From positions 2,604,001 through 2,668,000 of the forward strand of contig NZ_CP124836.1 in the NCBI RefSeq assembly GCF_029964055.1: 64,000 nucleotides of DNA. The letters run 5' to 3'. Below the pieces are notes generated by a model. That model saw only the letters and a program-made list of their open reading frames with translations. It had not been told where the DNA came from and did not search any database. The position numbers and the translations under genes were made by a program. The DNA comes from Arthrobacter sp. EM1 (GTDB lineage: Bacteria > Actinomycetota > Actinomycetes > Actinomycetales > Micrococcaceae). Shown here piece by piece: positions 25,665-38,032 of the stretch; positions within the stretch are counted from its first letter, which is position 1, and each line of letters begins with the position of its first letter.

Positions 25665-27005
25665 ATGTCCAGCAGATCCTCGCCGCCCAAGGCTGCGTTT
25701 CATCCCGGAACCGCCGCGCGGCGTAACAAGGGCCTTGGAAAGTTAAGACTGCGCGATGCCGTGGCGATGGCAGTCGGAGGCATGATCGGCGGAGGTATCT
25801 TCAGCGTTCTCGGCGTCACCGTGGCGCTTGCCGGCCACCTGGCCGTGGGTAGTTTTCTTATCGGCGGTGGCATCGCCATTGTCACGGCGCATTCGTTCGC
25901 GGCCCTTTCGGCCCGGGCCGGACGGTCCGGCGGCCTGTTCGTATACCTGCAGGATGCCGGCTATCCGCGCGTTGGCTCATACATCTCCTGGCTGCTGATG
26001 TTCGGGTACTTGGTCGCCCTGGCAGTCTACGGATTCACCTTTGGCCACTATGCGGCAAACGTCCTGGGCCTGCCGGGGATTTTCGCCGACGGCTTCGCGG
26101 CACTGATCTTGCTGGTATTCCTGGGAATCAACCTCCGTGGTGTGGGCGCCTCGGCGCTGTCCGAAGACATTGTCGTGTTGATCAAAGTCGCGGTGCTGGC
26201 GTTGATCTCGACGGTGGGGTTCCTGCACTTCGCACCGGAGCGGCTGGCGCCGCTGGACAACAAGGGGCTAGGTGGCGTGATCGTGGCCGCGGCTTCGATC
26301 TTTGTCGCCTATGAGGGCTTCGAGCTACTCTCCTACGACTACGAGGATTTGGACCGCCCACGGTGGACACTGCCGCGGGCGCTCTACCTCTCGACCGCCA
26401 TCGTCACGCTGGTGTACGTCACGGTGACGGTTGGCGCCCAGATGCTGGTCAGCGACGCAATCATCATTTCGCAGAAGGAAGTGGCATTTGCAGCGGCCGG
26501 CCAAGCCGCCCTCGGCACGGCCGGATACTGGATCGCCAGTCTCGGGGCATTGCTGGCGGCGAGCTCCGCAATCAATGCAACCCTATTTTCTACCGCACGG
26601 CAGATGCATGAAATCGCCGTCGCCCGTGAACTGCCGGCAATCTTCGCAAAGGTCCGTGGCGGACTGCCCGTTACGGCCCTCGTATTCCTGGCAGTCTTTG
26701 GTGCAGCATTTGCCATGCTGCCGGACATCACTTCCCTGCTCACCTTCGGATCGGCGGTTTTCCTGGCGGTGTTCGGTGCAACGAACCTGCTGGCCAGCCG
26801 ATTGCTTCATGGCTTCTGGCCCAAGCTGGTCAGCGCCATCGGCTTCCTGGCGTGTCTGGGCGCCTTGGTGGTCCTGGTGGTTCAACTCGTTCTCTACGAC
26901 GTGGCCACACTGCTGCTCATTGCCGGATCGCTGGCACTCGTATCGGGGTTGAGGCTCGCTTTCGTCCGGCACCAGAGAGGGTCCACGGCCGGTTCAATGG
27001 TTTAG
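25665..27005 (+). CDS. APC-superfamily amino acid permease
   Basis: I chose the ATG at 25665 (446 aa), with GAGGG spaced 5 nt before it; another ATG lies 12 bp upstream. About 12 hydrophobic segments are visible. The first carries the APC substrate loop LRDAVAMAVGGMIGGGIFSVLG (G-G-M-I-G-G-G-I-F), and helix 6 contains SIFVAYEGFELLSYDYEDL. It is a proton- or sodium-coupled importer of amino acids or amines. The specificity is not predictable. It is a single gene divergent from guaB3. Confidence 0.87.
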   Translation: MSSRSSPPKAAFHPGTAARRNKGLGKLRLRDAVAMAVGGMIGGGIFSVLGVTVALAGHLAVGSFLIGGGIAIVTAHSFAALSARAGRSGGLFVYLQDAGYPRVGSYISWLLMFGYLVALAVYGFTFGHYAANVLGLPGIFADGFAALILLVFLGINLRGVGASALSEDIVVLIKVAVLALISTVGFLHFAPERLAPLDNKGLGGVIVAAASIFVAYEGFELLSYDYEDLDRPRWTLPRALYLSTAIVTLVYVTVTVGAQMLVSDAIIISQKEVAFAAAGQAALGTAGYWIASLGALLAASSAINATLFSTARQMHEIAVARELPAIFAKVRGGLPVTALVFLAVFGAAFAMLPDITSLLTFGSAVFLAVFGATNLLASRLLHGFWPKLVSAIGFLACLGALVVLVVQLVLYDVATLLLIAGSLALVSGLRLAFVRHQRGSTAGSMV

Positions 27006-27070
27006 CCGGGGCGGTTCCGGCCTTTTTCCGCGGTACGGTGGCCGCAATCGTCGTCACCGTCGTCCTGCGC

Positions 27071-27108
27071 AAAAAAGGGCCGGGCCACAGCAGTTCCCGC
27101 TAGCCCGG
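27071..27108 (-). terminator. Intrinsic terminator after the fused ABC transporter
   Basis: On the minus strand CCGGGC (27108-27103) pairs with GCCCGG (27085-27080), followed by CCC and a run of six T. It lies directly after the ABC transporter stop and also separates the convergent permease gene. Confidence 0.8.
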
Positions 27109-27116
27109 GTGTCCGC

Positions 27117-28958
27117 TCAGGCGCCTTCGGCCTCGTCCACGGCCAGCTGCGATTCGAACATCCGGAAATAGCGGCCCCGCATGGCCACCAGTTCCTTGTG
27201 TGTGCCCTGCTCGACGATCAGGCCGTCCTCAAGCATGTAGACGGTGTCCGCCTTTTCGATGGTGGCTAGCCGGTGGCTGATGGCGATGATGGTGCTGCTG
27301 CGGTCCGCGAAGAGCCGGGTGAAGATCCGGTGCTCGGCGAGTGCGTCGATCGCCGACGTCGGCTCGTCCATCACCATAAAAGAAGCACCGCGGTAGAAGT
27401 TCCGGGCCATCGCGAGGCGCTGCCATTGGCCGCCGGAGAGCCCGCTGCCTTTCCGGCCGCGCGGGTCCTCCATCCAGTTGCTCACGTGGTTGTCCAGCCC
27501 GTTGGGCAGCTTGTTGATGAATTCGAGGGCTTCGGCATCGGCCGCCGCCCGGCGGATCCGTTCGTCGTCGCGCGGTGTATCCACGTCACCGAAGTAGATG
27601 TTCTCCGCCGCGGTGGCGAACTCGTACTTCAGGAACTCCTGGCTGAGCACCGCAAGGTGGCGGTGCCAGGTCTTTACGTCGACGGCGGCGAGGTCGACGC
27701 CGTCGAGCAGTACCTGTCCGGAGTCCGGGCGGTACAGCCCGGCGAGAATCCGGATGAGGGTGGACTTTCCGGCACCGTTCTCCCCCACGATCGCAATGTG
27801 CTGGCCCTCGCGGATAGTCAGCGAGATACCCCTGATGACTTCCAGCTCGCTGCCGGTGTAGGTGAACCGGATATCCCGCAGTTCCACGGTCCGGGGCGCC
27901 TGCAGCAGGGGCGGGGCCTGCTCCGACGGGACCGGCAGCGCCATAAAGAGCTCGTAGTCCTTGAGGTTCGCGAGGTCCTCGTCGATGGAACTCAGGGAAG
28001 AGACGAGGCTGTTGGCGGTGGACAGGGCGCGGCTGACAATCTGCTGGACGTAGAGGAACTGCCCCACCGGCTGGGCCCGGGCGATGATCTGGCCCACCAC
28101 CCAGACCAGGGAGACCACCTCCGCACCGTATTGCAGGGTGTCGGCAGCGAGCTGTTTGGGGATGTAGCGCTTCTGGAAGTCGAGCCGGCGCTTTTCATCA
28201 GCGTCCCGCAGCCGGGAGCGCAGCCCCATCAGGTAGCCGACGATCCCGTAGAGCCGCATCTCGGCGATGTGCTGGGGACGCAGGAGATTGGTTTCAATCA
28301 TCCGGCGTTGCCGTCGCGAATCCACTTGGGTGTTCCAGTGCGCGATCTGCTCGCGGGAGAGCTTGAACTGCAGGTACACGCTGGGCACAATCGCCACCAG
28401 CACGATCACGGCAATCCACCAGCTGACCAGCAGCAACGCGCCGATCGCCAGGAGCACCGAGACAAGTTGGGTGAAAATGGCTGCGATCCGGTCTAGGACC
28501 CGGGCGTAGGAATCGGAGAAGCGCTTGGCCCGGTCGTAGAGGTCCACCGTCTCTTTGTCGTCATAGCGCCAGAACTCCAGGGCCAGGAACCGCTCGTACA
28601 TCAGGTCCCCGACGATCGCGCCGACCTTGAAGCTCATCAGCTGCTGGATGTACCGGTCCACGCTGCTGAAAGCGCCCCAGAACAATCCCAGCCCGGCAGT
28701 GATGATGACGTAGACGATCGCCTGCTGGCCGGCCGCGGCGTTCCCCGCGTAGGCCGCCGCCAGCGCCGTCGTGGTCAGGGCAGCGAAGTAGGTGGTCACG
28801 AGCGGCAGTAGCGCCGAAATCACCGAGCCCACGATCTTCATCACGACGGCGGCGGGCGAGGCCCGGAAACTCACGCGCAGCACCTGCGCTACGGCCCGGG
28901 CGTAGGGCCTGAGCGCCAGTTTGCGTTTCGGCTCGCGCGCGGGCAGGAGTGCGGACAT
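27117..28958 (-). CDS. Fused ABC transporter, permease plus ATPase (exporter type)
   Basis: 613 residues: about six membrane segments in residues 30-330, then the nucleotide-binding domain. Motifs: Walker A GENGAGKSTLIRIL, signature LSGGQWQRLAMAR (the Q-W-Q-R form common in exporters), Walker B FMVMDEPTSAID and switch IIAISHRLATIEKAD. It should work as a homodimer, or as a heterodimer with an unseen partner, exporting a drug, lipid or peptide. No regulator or substrate-synthesis gene is adjacent. ATG start. Confidence 0.9.
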   Translation of the reverse strand: MSALLPAREPKRKLALRPYARAVAQVLRVSFRASPAAVVMKIVGSVISALLPLVTTYFAALTTTALAAAYAGNAAAGQQAIVYVIITAGLGLFWGAFSSVDRYIQQLMSFKVGAIVGDLMYERFLALEFWRYDDKETVDLYDRAKRFSDSYARVLDRIAAIFTQLVSVLLAIGALLLVSWWIAVIVLVAIVPSVYLQFKLSREQIAHWNTQVDSRRQRRMIETNLLRPQHIAEMRLYGIVGYLMGLRSRLRDADEKRRLDFQKRYIPKQLAADTLQYGAEVVSLVWVVGQIIARAQPVGQFLYVQQIVSRALSTANSLVSSLSSIDEDLANLKDYELFMALPVPSEQAPPLLQAPRTVELRDIRFTYTGSELEVIRGISLTIREGQHIAIVGENGAGKSTLIRILAGLYRPDSGQVLLDGVDLAAVDVKTWHRHLAVLSQEFLKYEFATAAENIYFGDVDTPRDDERIRRAAADAEALEFINKLPNGLDNHVSNWMEDPRGRKGSGLSGGQWQRLAMARNFYRGASFMVMDEPTSAIDALAEHRIFTRLFADRSSTIIAISHRLATIEKADTVYMLEDGLIVEQGTHKELVAMRGRYFRMFESQLAVDEAEGA

Positions 28959-28985
28959 GCCTCCAGCCTAGAACATATCCCCCTG

Positions 28986-29051
28986 CCCAACTGACTGGCA
29001 GCAGGGGCCGTTATAAGCCTTCAAAACGGCCCCTGCTGCGAGTCAGTTGGG
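28986..29051. repeat. Long near-perfect palindrome between guaB and the ABC transporter gene
   Basis: CCCAACTGACT (28986-28996) and GCAGCAGGGGCCGTT (28998-29012) pair with AACGGCCCCTGCTGC (29025-29039) and AGTCAGTTGGG (29041-29051). That is 26 of 27 positions around a 12-nt loop, with one G-G mismatch. It follows the guaB stop by 5 bp, so it can act as its terminator, though no T-tract follows on that strand. Its length suggests a dispersed palindromic element of the REP type. Confidence 0.7.
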
Positions 29052-29055
29052 TGTT

Positions 29056-30641
<1,586 letters not shown>

Positions 30642-30739
30642 ATGGCCTGTGCAGAAGTGTTGAATAAATAGTAGAACCTTGCCGCCAATCCCCATATTCC
30701 GGGGCAGGAATGTGAGCAACTGCACCGGACGCCGCCGCG

Positions 30740-32821
30740 TCACGTCCAGCCGGTGGCTGCCAGGAGCCGCTCTTCGAACATGGGGAGCATACTTTGGACG
30801 TAGGTCTTGGTCAGATGGTTGTCGTCCTTGTACACGTACACATTCCCGACCACGGCCGGGCAGATTCCGTCGGCGCAGATGAAGTCGCTCAGGTCCATCA
30901 GGTACAGGCCCTGGACCCTCCCCCGGTAGGCGTCCAGGGGTGAAGAACGGGCCAAGGACTCCTGCAGCGGCACCCGGCACTTGGGGTCGTCCGAGCCGTT
31001 CTTCTGGACGCATTCGGGCATGTTGATGCCAAAGCGCGGATTGTCGCGGATGCCGACCACGTCCATACCGGCGTCGGTGAAGGCTTGAATGCCCTCAAGA
31101 TACTGCGGCACCTCGGTTTCAAACGGCGCTTCGGTGTGGGTGAGCGAGGCGACTGTGAAAACGGCATCGGGCTGCTGGTCCAGGACGTACCGGGCGCTGG
31201 CGGCGTTGAAAGCGTTGCACTCGGCGTCCCGCTCCGGGGACTCACCGCCGAAGCGGCAGTTGCCTTTCAGCAGTGCCACCACTTCCCAGCCGCGGGTCCG
31301 GGCGACCGGCCCGAGTGCTGCCATGTACTGCTGGGCGTGGGAGTCGCCCAGGACCACAATGCGTTTGGTGACAGTCTCCGGCTGGGTGTTTTGCAGGCAT
31401 CCGGCGAGCAGCGGGTCGGCGGGCACGTTCCCGTCCGTGCAGAGCCCGTCGATGTCAGCCCATTCGTTTTTCATGGCGACCGGAGCCGGAATGATCTTCG
31501 CGGCGGGAGTAGGTTTACCCGCGTTCTCGGGCGCCAGGGCGGCCGCGCCGGGGGTCAGTTCCTTCGGCTGCGCCGCCGCGGCCGCCTCGTCGGCCATGAT
31601 CTTGCTCTGCCACACGGACACCGGGCCAGCCAGCAGCGCGCCACACGCTGCGATCACGACGGCGGTGCGCCAGGCCCGTCGCTGCGGCCAGTGCCACTCG
31701 CGTAAGGGCTTCTCCACGAACCTGGTGGTCAGCACCGCCAGCACGATCGAGGCGGCCACCACGGCCAGGCCTTGGATCAGGTTCGGCGCGGCGATGCCCA
31801 TCCCGGCAAGGGCAAGCACCAGCAGCGGCCAGTGCCAGAGGTACAGGGCGTACGAGTTGTCCCCGAGTGCCACCAGCGGTTTCCAGCTCAGGATCCGGTC
31901 GACGCCGAAGCGGCTCCCGCTCTGTCCGGCCACGATGATGGCCGCAGCTGCCAGCGTCGGCCACAGCGCAATGAAGCCCGGGAAGGAGCGGTCTACGGTG
32001 AGCAGCAAGCCGCAGGAGAGCATCGCGGTCAGCCCGGCCCAGCCGAGGACAACCCGGAGCGCTTTACCGGGTTTGAGGTGTGGAAGTGCAAGCGCCAGCA
32101 GCGATCCGAGCGCGAATTCCCAGAGCCGGGTGCGGGTGTCGAAGTAGGCATAGGCCTGGTTGGCGGCGGTTTGCTCAATGGAGTAAATCAGTGAGGCAAC
32201 GAAAATCGCACCAAACGCCGCGGCCAGGAGGCCGGGGTAACTGATCCGGTTTGCCCACGGCGTCCGCCGGCGCAGGAGGCGCAGCAGCACTGCGGCGCCG
32301 GCAAAAACGAGCGGCCACAGCAGGAAGACCTGCCCTTGGATGGACAGCGACCAGAAGTGCTGCAGCGGACTGGCGCCGGAGTGGTCCTGCGCGTAGTAGT
32401 CGACGGCGGAGTCCGCCAGCAGCCAGTTCTGCCGGTAGAGAAGGGAGGCCCAGGCCTGGTCGAGGATGTCCGGCCAGCGGCTCTCGGGCAGGATTGCCCG
32501 GGTGCCTGCAAGTACACCCAGAATAACGACTACAACGGCGGGCAGCAGCCGTTTGAGCAGGTGCAGCCAGTGGCTCAGGAGACGAAGGGGCCTGCCGCTT
32601 TCGACCTTTCGGGCGAAGCTGAGAGTCATCAGGAAGGCCGAAATTAGGAGGAAGACGTCCACCCCGCCGGAGACCCTGCCGAGCCACACGTGGTACGTGA
32701 CCACCATCAGGACCGCAAGGGCGCGCAGGCCCTGGACTTCGGGCCGGTAGCCCGGTTGTGGGGGCGCCGGAGAACCCGCGACCGCCTGCTGCGGGCTGGC
32801 TGTGCTGCGCTCGATCGACAC
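30740..32821 (-). CDS. OafA/YrhL-type membrane acyltransferase with C-terminal SGNH domain
   Basis: 693 residues. The first about 400 form an acyltransferase-3 membrane domain: YRPEVQGLRALAVLMVVTYH (with the catalytic His), SGGVDVFLLISAFL and about ten hydrophobic helices. After a linker, residues about 490-690 form an extracellular SGNH domain with the GDS motif IVVLGDSHAQQY and the D-x-x-H motif DDNHLT. Such proteins add O-acetyl groups to peptidoglycan, teichoic acids or other surface sugars. The specific acceptor is unknown. GTG start with GAAGGG. It is a single gene; a 100-bp gap separates it from guaB. Confidence 0.9.
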   Translation of the reverse strand: MSIERSTASPQQAVAGSPAPPQPGYRPEVQGLRALAVLMVVTYHVWLGRVSGGVDVFLLISAFLMTLSFARKVESGRPLRLLSHWLHLLKRLLPAVVVVILGVLAGTRAILPESRWPDILDQAWASLLYRQNWLLADSAVDYYAQDHSGASPLQHFWSLSIQGQVFLLWPLVFAGAAVLLRLLRRRTPWANRISYPGLLAAAFGAIFVASLIYSIEQTAANQAYAYFDTRTRLWEFALGSLLALALPHLKPGKALRVVLGWAGLTAMLSCGLLLTVDRSFPGFIALWPTLAAAAIIVAGQSGSRFGVDRILSWKPLVALGDNSYALYLWHWPLLVLALAGMGIAAPNLIQGLAVVAASIVLAVLTTRFVEKPLREWHWPQRRAWRTAVVIAACGALLAGPVSVWQSKIMADEAAAAAQPKELTPGAAALAPENAGKPTPAAKIIPAPVAMKNEWADIDGLCTDGNVPADPLLAGCLQNTQPETVTKRIVVLGDSHAQQYMAALGPVARTRGWEVVALLKGNCRFGGESPERDAECNAFNAASARYVLDQQPDAVFTVASLTHTEAPFETEVPQYLEGIQAFTDAGMDVVGIRDNPRFGINMPECVQKNGSDDPKCRVPLQESLARSSPLDAYRGRVQGLYLMDLSDFICADGICPAVVGNVYVYKDDNHLTKTYVQSMLPMFEERLLAATGWT

Positions 32822-32967
32822 TGGGAGCCCTTCAGGCCGGTTTCCAAAACATCAATGTTACCGAGCCGTAATTTTTCTGGCCAATCACAGCGCGGTGACC
32901 GGCGGGCCAGCGGCAGGTTCCCTGCCGGCCCGGGGCTACCCTGTAACGAGCCAGAGGAGGCCCCATC

Positions 32968-33936
32968 GTGATCGCAGAGCTGCGTATTTGTGTTCCGGCC
33001 GAGTTGTCCGCCGTCGTGACGGACTGCTGCACCGGAGAGCTAGGCGTCGCGGAAGTTTCCCGCCAGCCGGGCGCTTCTGTCCTTCCCGCCGGGGACATCA
33101 TCCACGTCCTGGTCGCCAGGGAATCCGTGGAGCGGCTCGTGGAGAAACTCCAAGCCCTGAATGTCCAGGAGCAAGGTTCGATCTCGGTGGCCATGCCGGA
33201 GTTGGTGCTCTCCGACCGTGCGGACAAGGCCACCGCCGACGCCCCCGGCGAAGGCGCGGACACCGTGATCTGGGACGAGGTATCCCGACAGACGGGCGAA
33301 GACTCGCGGCTTACGTGGAGCTACCTGGCGTTCCTGATCCTCGCGACCCAGCTGGCGGCCATCGGGATCGTCACGGATTCCACTATCGCCATTGTCGGGG
33401 CCATGGCGGTGGGACCGGAGTTCGGCCCCCTGGCGGCCCTGGCCGTGGCACTTGTCCGCGGCCAATGGCAGCTGGGCCGCAGTGCGGCACTGGCGCTTGG
33501 CGTCGGGTTCCCCGCGGCCATGCTGGCGGCCGCGCTCACGGCGTGGCTGTCAGTACCGCTGGGCCTCTTTCCGCCCGACGTGCTGGACCGCGGTTCTGCC
33601 GTCGACTTCATTTACCACCCGGGCCCCTATTCGCTCATCGTTGCCGTCCTGGCCGGGACCGCTGGGATGCTCTCCGTGATCAGCCGGCGGTCCGCAGCGC
33701 TGGTCGGGGTGTTCATCTCGGTCACAACGGTCCCGGCCGCGGGCTTCGTGGCGGTGGCCCTGGTCCTGGGCGAATACCAAAAGGCTGCCGGCTCGGCGGT
33801 GCAGCTGGGGCTGAACCTCGTGGGCATCGTCGCGGCCGCGGTTGCCGTGCTGATCTTTTACCGGCTCGTCACCAGACACCGGCTGCGGGGTGCGAGCCTG
33901 CGGCCACGACGGACCGCCACGGGGTCCAGACGCTGA
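32968..33936 (+). CDS. DUF389 membrane protein
   Basis: 322 residues, GTG start with AGAGGAGG upstream. An N-terminal soluble domain of about 95 residues (LRICVPAELSAVVTDCC, GDIIHVLVARESVERLV) is followed by six to seven membrane segments in the DUF389 pattern: LTWSYLAFLILATQLAAIGI, VGAMAVGPEFGPLAALA, and TAGMLSVISRRSAALVGVFISV. The GPEFGPL motif is characteristic. No function is established for this family. Divergent from the acyltransferase gene and convergent with groEL. Confidence 0.88.
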   Translation: MIAELRICVPAELSAVVTDCCTGELGVAEVSRQPGASVLPAGDIIHVLVARESVERLVEKLQALNVQEQGSISVAMPELVLSDRADKATADAPGEGADTVIWDEVSRQTGEDSRLTWSYLAFLILATQLAAIGIVTDSTIAIVGAMAVGPEFGPLAALAVALVRGQWQLGRSAALALGVGFPAAMLAAALTAWLSVPLGLFPPDVLDRGSAVDFIYHPGPYSLIVAVLAGTAGMLSVISRRSAALVGVFISVTTVPAAGFVAVALVLGEYQKAAGSAVQLGLNLVGIVAAAVAVLIFYRLVTRHRLRGASLRPRRTATGSRR

Positions 33937-33958
33937 TGACTGCCTAAAACACACAAAA

Positions 33959-33993
33959 GACCGGACCAGCGGGTGCTGGTCCGGTCCTTTGTT
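33959..33993. terminator. Bidirectional intrinsic terminator between the DUF389 gene and groEL
   Basis: GACCGGACCAGC (33959-33970) pairs perfectly with GCTGGTCCGGTC (33975-33986) around a GGGT loop. T-rich flanks on both strands (CTTTGTTT to the right, CTTTTGTGTG on the minus strand) fit termination from both convergent genes. Confidence 0.92.
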
Positions 33994-34074
33994 TACTGGT
34001 CTTTGGCTGGCTGCTCCCTTGGCTGGCTGCTCCGAGGGAAACTGCGGCACCGTCCGGGGCGCCGCCGCCGGACC

Positions 34075-35727
<1,653 letters not shown>

Positions 35728-35771
35728 TCAGAGATGAATCAGACGGATCGGCGGCGCGGGGTCCATAAGAG

Positions 35772-36068
35772 TTACTTTACGACGATCGCCAGGACGTCGC
35801 GGGCGGACAGTACGAGGTACTCGGTACCGCCGGTCTTGACTTCGGTTCCGCCGTACTTGGAGTAGATAACAACGTCGCCGACGGTGACGTCGATCGGAAC
35901 GCGGTTGCCGTTGTCGTCAAAGCGGCCGGGGCCAACTGCAACAACTTCGCCTTCCTGCGGCTTTTCCTGCGCGGAGTCCGGGATAACCAGGCCGGAGGCC
36001 GTGGTCTGCTCGGCTTCGAGCGGGCGGACAACAATACGATCCTCAAGAGGCTTAATAGAGACCGACAA
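35772..36068 (-). CDS. groES: Co-chaperonin GroES
   Basis: 98 residues, the normal length for the 10-kDa GroEL lid. [20 protein letters not shown] is followed by the mobile loop [20 protein letters not shown], and the end reads [28 protein letters not shown]. The start is TTG at 36068 with AGGAGAGG upstream. It is the first gene of the groES-groEL unit, behind a promoter carrying two CIRCE operators, so heat-shock control by HrcA is expected. Confidence 0.97.
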   Translation of the reverse strand: MSVSIKPLEDRIVVRPLEAEQTTASGLVIPDSAQEKPQEGEVVAVGPGRFDDNGNRVPIDVTVGDVVIYSKYGGTEVKTGGTEYLVLSARDVLAIVVK

Positions 36069-36177
36069 GGACCTCTCCTTTTCGTCAGCAAATTCGTGGA
36101 CTTTAAAGCTGTGGTGCCAAGGCGCACAAACCGTCGTCGCGGTGCCGGCAGCGTACCTGGCAGGTCCAGCTTGAGTA

Positions 36178-36204
36178 TTAGCACCCTCCTAGGGAGAGTG
36201 CTAA
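36178..36204. promoter_or_regulatory. CIRCE element 1 (HrcA operator) of groES-groEL
   Basis: On the coding strand TTAGCACTC-N9-GGGTGCTAA, one mismatch from the CIRCE consensus with exact spacing. It lies just downstream of the predicted -10 box, within the transcribed leader. Confidence 0.92.
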
Positions 36205-36209
36205 TGACG

Positions 36210-36239
36210 ACTCTATGTAAGTAGTTAGCACTCGGTCAA
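36210..36239 (-). promoter_or_regulatory. Promoter of groES-groEL
   Basis: Coding-strand TTGACC (36239-36234) and TAGAGT (36215-36210) are separated by 18 bp, a good sigma-70-type pair. The -35 box lies in the spacer of the second CIRCE element and the start region next to the first, so HrcA would block it directly. Confidence 0.75.
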
Positions 36240-36251
36240 GGTGAGTGCCAG
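36225..36251. promoter_or_regulatory. CIRCE element 2 (HrcA operator) of groES-groEL
   Basis: TTAGCACTC-N9-GAGTGCCAG, two mismatches from CIRCE with exact 9-bp spacing. It covers the -35 region of the groES promoter. Confidence 0.8.
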
Positions 36252-36292
36252 AATTTCGTCACCCGTTAACGCCGCACGACTGCCGGCTGCCC

Positions 36293-36718
36293 TCAGCCGA
36301 GGTCCTCGAAGTTCACGTCTTCGCCGTTGTCCGCGTCGCTGGCACCGGCCTCCCCCCGGTGCCGGTACAGCACCAGGGCGCCGGCGGCGGCAAGGACGAC
36401 GCCGGCGGCCAGGACGACGATGCCGCCGGTTCGGGCCGCGGCATAAGTGTCCCGGATGTCCCTCGCCTCGTCGGTGGCGTCCGCAACGTCTTTGCCGCCG
36501 ACGGAATAAACCGTGGCGTTGAAGGAATCAAGGAAAAAGATAATCACCAGCAGCGCCGCGCAAACCACCGCGAGCACAATGCCGGCGATCAGCGCCGGCC
36601 GGGCGTAACGGGCCAATCCCCGGCGGGTGGCCCGGCCGCCGTCGGCATCCCGGCCGGCGGTCCGGTCATTGGGGTCATCTGCGTCCGAGCCGGTGTTTGC
36701 CGTGCCGCTGTCTTCCAT
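36293..36718 (-). CDS. Small two-helix membrane protein of unknown function
   Basis: 141 residues, ATG start. About 35 polar residues rich in Asp, Gly and Arg precede helix 1 (PALIAGIVLAVVCAALLVII), then a soluble loop of about 35 residues (LDSFNATVYSVGGKDVADAT), helix 2 (GGIVVLAAGVVLAAAGALVL) and an acidic tail (DADNGEDVNFEDLG). I do not recognise a family. It is encoded just upstream of the groES promoter on the same strand and divergently from the methyltransferase gene. Confidence 0.7.
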   Translation of the reverse strand: MEDSGTANTGSDADDPNDRTAGRDADGGRATRRGLARYARPALIAGIVLAVVCAALLVIIFFLDSFNATVYSVGGKDVADATDEARDIRDTYAAARTGGIVVLAAGVVLAAAGALVLYRHRGEAGASDADNGEDVNFEDLG

Positions 36719-36774
36719 GCCGTCTAGCCTATCGGGCGCACGGCGCCTCGACTGCCTGAACTAGGCTTGATCCC

Positions 36775-38010
36775 ATGGCTGACGCACCGCAGGACCAGAT
36801 CGCCCCGCTCCTCAACCCCGCAGGCTGGGAGCTGCTGGCGTCACTGGGCGCGTACCGCGAGGACGAGGCGTTCCGCCTCAACGCAACCCTGCGGAAGGCC
36901 GGCCACTCCCCCGAACTCGTCTCTGCCGTGCTCACCCAGTCCCGGCTGCGGACCAAGGCCGAAGCCAAGTTCGGCGAGTTCGCCCGGCAGATGATTTTCA
37001 CCCAAGCCGGTTTGGAACAGGCCACCCGGCTGACCGTGGCGGCGCGGCACGCGCAGCGCTTCGCGGCGGCAGGCGTTCGGCATGCAGCAGATCTCGGCTG
37101 CGGCCTCGGCGCCGATTCCATGGCGCTTGCATCGCTGGACATCACGGTCACGGCAGTGGAGCGGGACGAGACGACGGCGGCCTGCGCCACGATGAACCTG
37201 ATCCCGTTCCGGAACGCCACAGTGCTGCACTCCGACGCGACGTCGGTTTCCCTCGAGGGAATAGACGGCGTCTGGCTGGACCCAGCACGCCGGACCACCT
37301 CCACCTCGGGCACAAAGCGCCTCTGGGACCCGGAGGACTTCTCCCCGCCGCTGTCCTTTGTTGAGTCCCTTGCCGGCGCCGGCATGGCGGTGGGTGTGAA
37401 GATGGGCCCGGGCATGCCGCACGACTCGGTACCCGGCAATTGCGAGGCCCAGTGGGTCTCGGTCGGCGGGGACGTCACCGAAGTCGCACTGTGGTTCAAT
37501 GCGCTCCGGCGCCCGGGGATCCGGCGGGCAGCCCTCCTGCTCGGGCCTGCTGGGGCCGCGGAGCTCAGCAGCGCCGAGGATTTCAACGGCGGACCGGTCG
37601 CCCCGATCGGCCCGGTTGAGGGCTACCTTTACGAACCCGACGGCGCCGTCATCCGAGCCGGTCTGGTGGCCGACGTCGCACTCCAGCTGGGCGGCCACCT
37701 CGTGGACGAGCACATCGCTTACATCTGCGCGCCCGAACTTCTGGACACCCCTTTTGCCCGGGCGTTCAAAGTCCTGGACGTGATGCCCTACAACGTCAAG
37801 GCGCTCAAGGCCTGGGTCAGGGACCAGGGCATCGGAGTGCTGGACATCAAAAAGCGCGGCACCGCTGTCACTCCGGAGGAGCTGCGCAAACAACTGCTCC
37901 CCGGGGGTAAATCAGGCAGTGCCAAGAACAAGGGAAAGAAGGCGGCCACCCTGGTCCTCACCAGGATCGGCGAGGAGCGGGTGGCCATTTCGGTCGAGCC
38001 GGTCCAGTGA
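36775..38010 (+). CDS. Class I SAM methyltransferase with THUMP-like C-terminal domain
   Basis: 411 residues. An N-terminal helical part (about 1-100) leads into a Rossmann methyltransferase with the SAM loop AADLGCGLGADSMALAS (about 103-120), VTAVERDETT and a motif IV-like DGVWLDPARRT. The last about 90 residues (DVMPYNVKALKAWVRDQGI, RIGEERVAISVEPVQ) match the THUMP-like domain seen at the end of actinobacterial proteins of this kind. RNA methylation is the likely activity; the target is unknown. ATG start. It is convergent with the AroE-like gene, 22 bp apart. Confidence 0.85.
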   Translation: MADAPQDQIAPLLNPAGWELLASLGAYREDEAFRLNATLRKAGHSPELVSAVLTQSRLRTKAEAKFGEFARQMIFTQAGLEQATRLTVAARHAQRFAAAGVRHAADLGCGLGADSMALASLDITVTAVERDETTAACATMNLIPFRNATVLHSDATSVSLEGIDGVWLDPARRTTSTSGTKRLWDPEDFSPPLSFVESLAGAGMAVGVKMGPGMPHDSVPGNCEAQWVSVGGDVTEVALWFNALRRPGIRRAALLLGPAGAAELSSAEDFNGGPVAPIGPVEGYLYEPDGAVIRAGLVADVALQLGGHLVDEHIAYICAPELLDTPFARAFKVLDVMPYNVKALKAWVRDQGIGVLDIKKRGTAVTPEELRKQLLPGGKSGSAKNKGKKAATLVLTRIGEERVAISVEPVQ

Positions 38011-38032
38011 CTCACCGCCGGATTCCGAGCGC

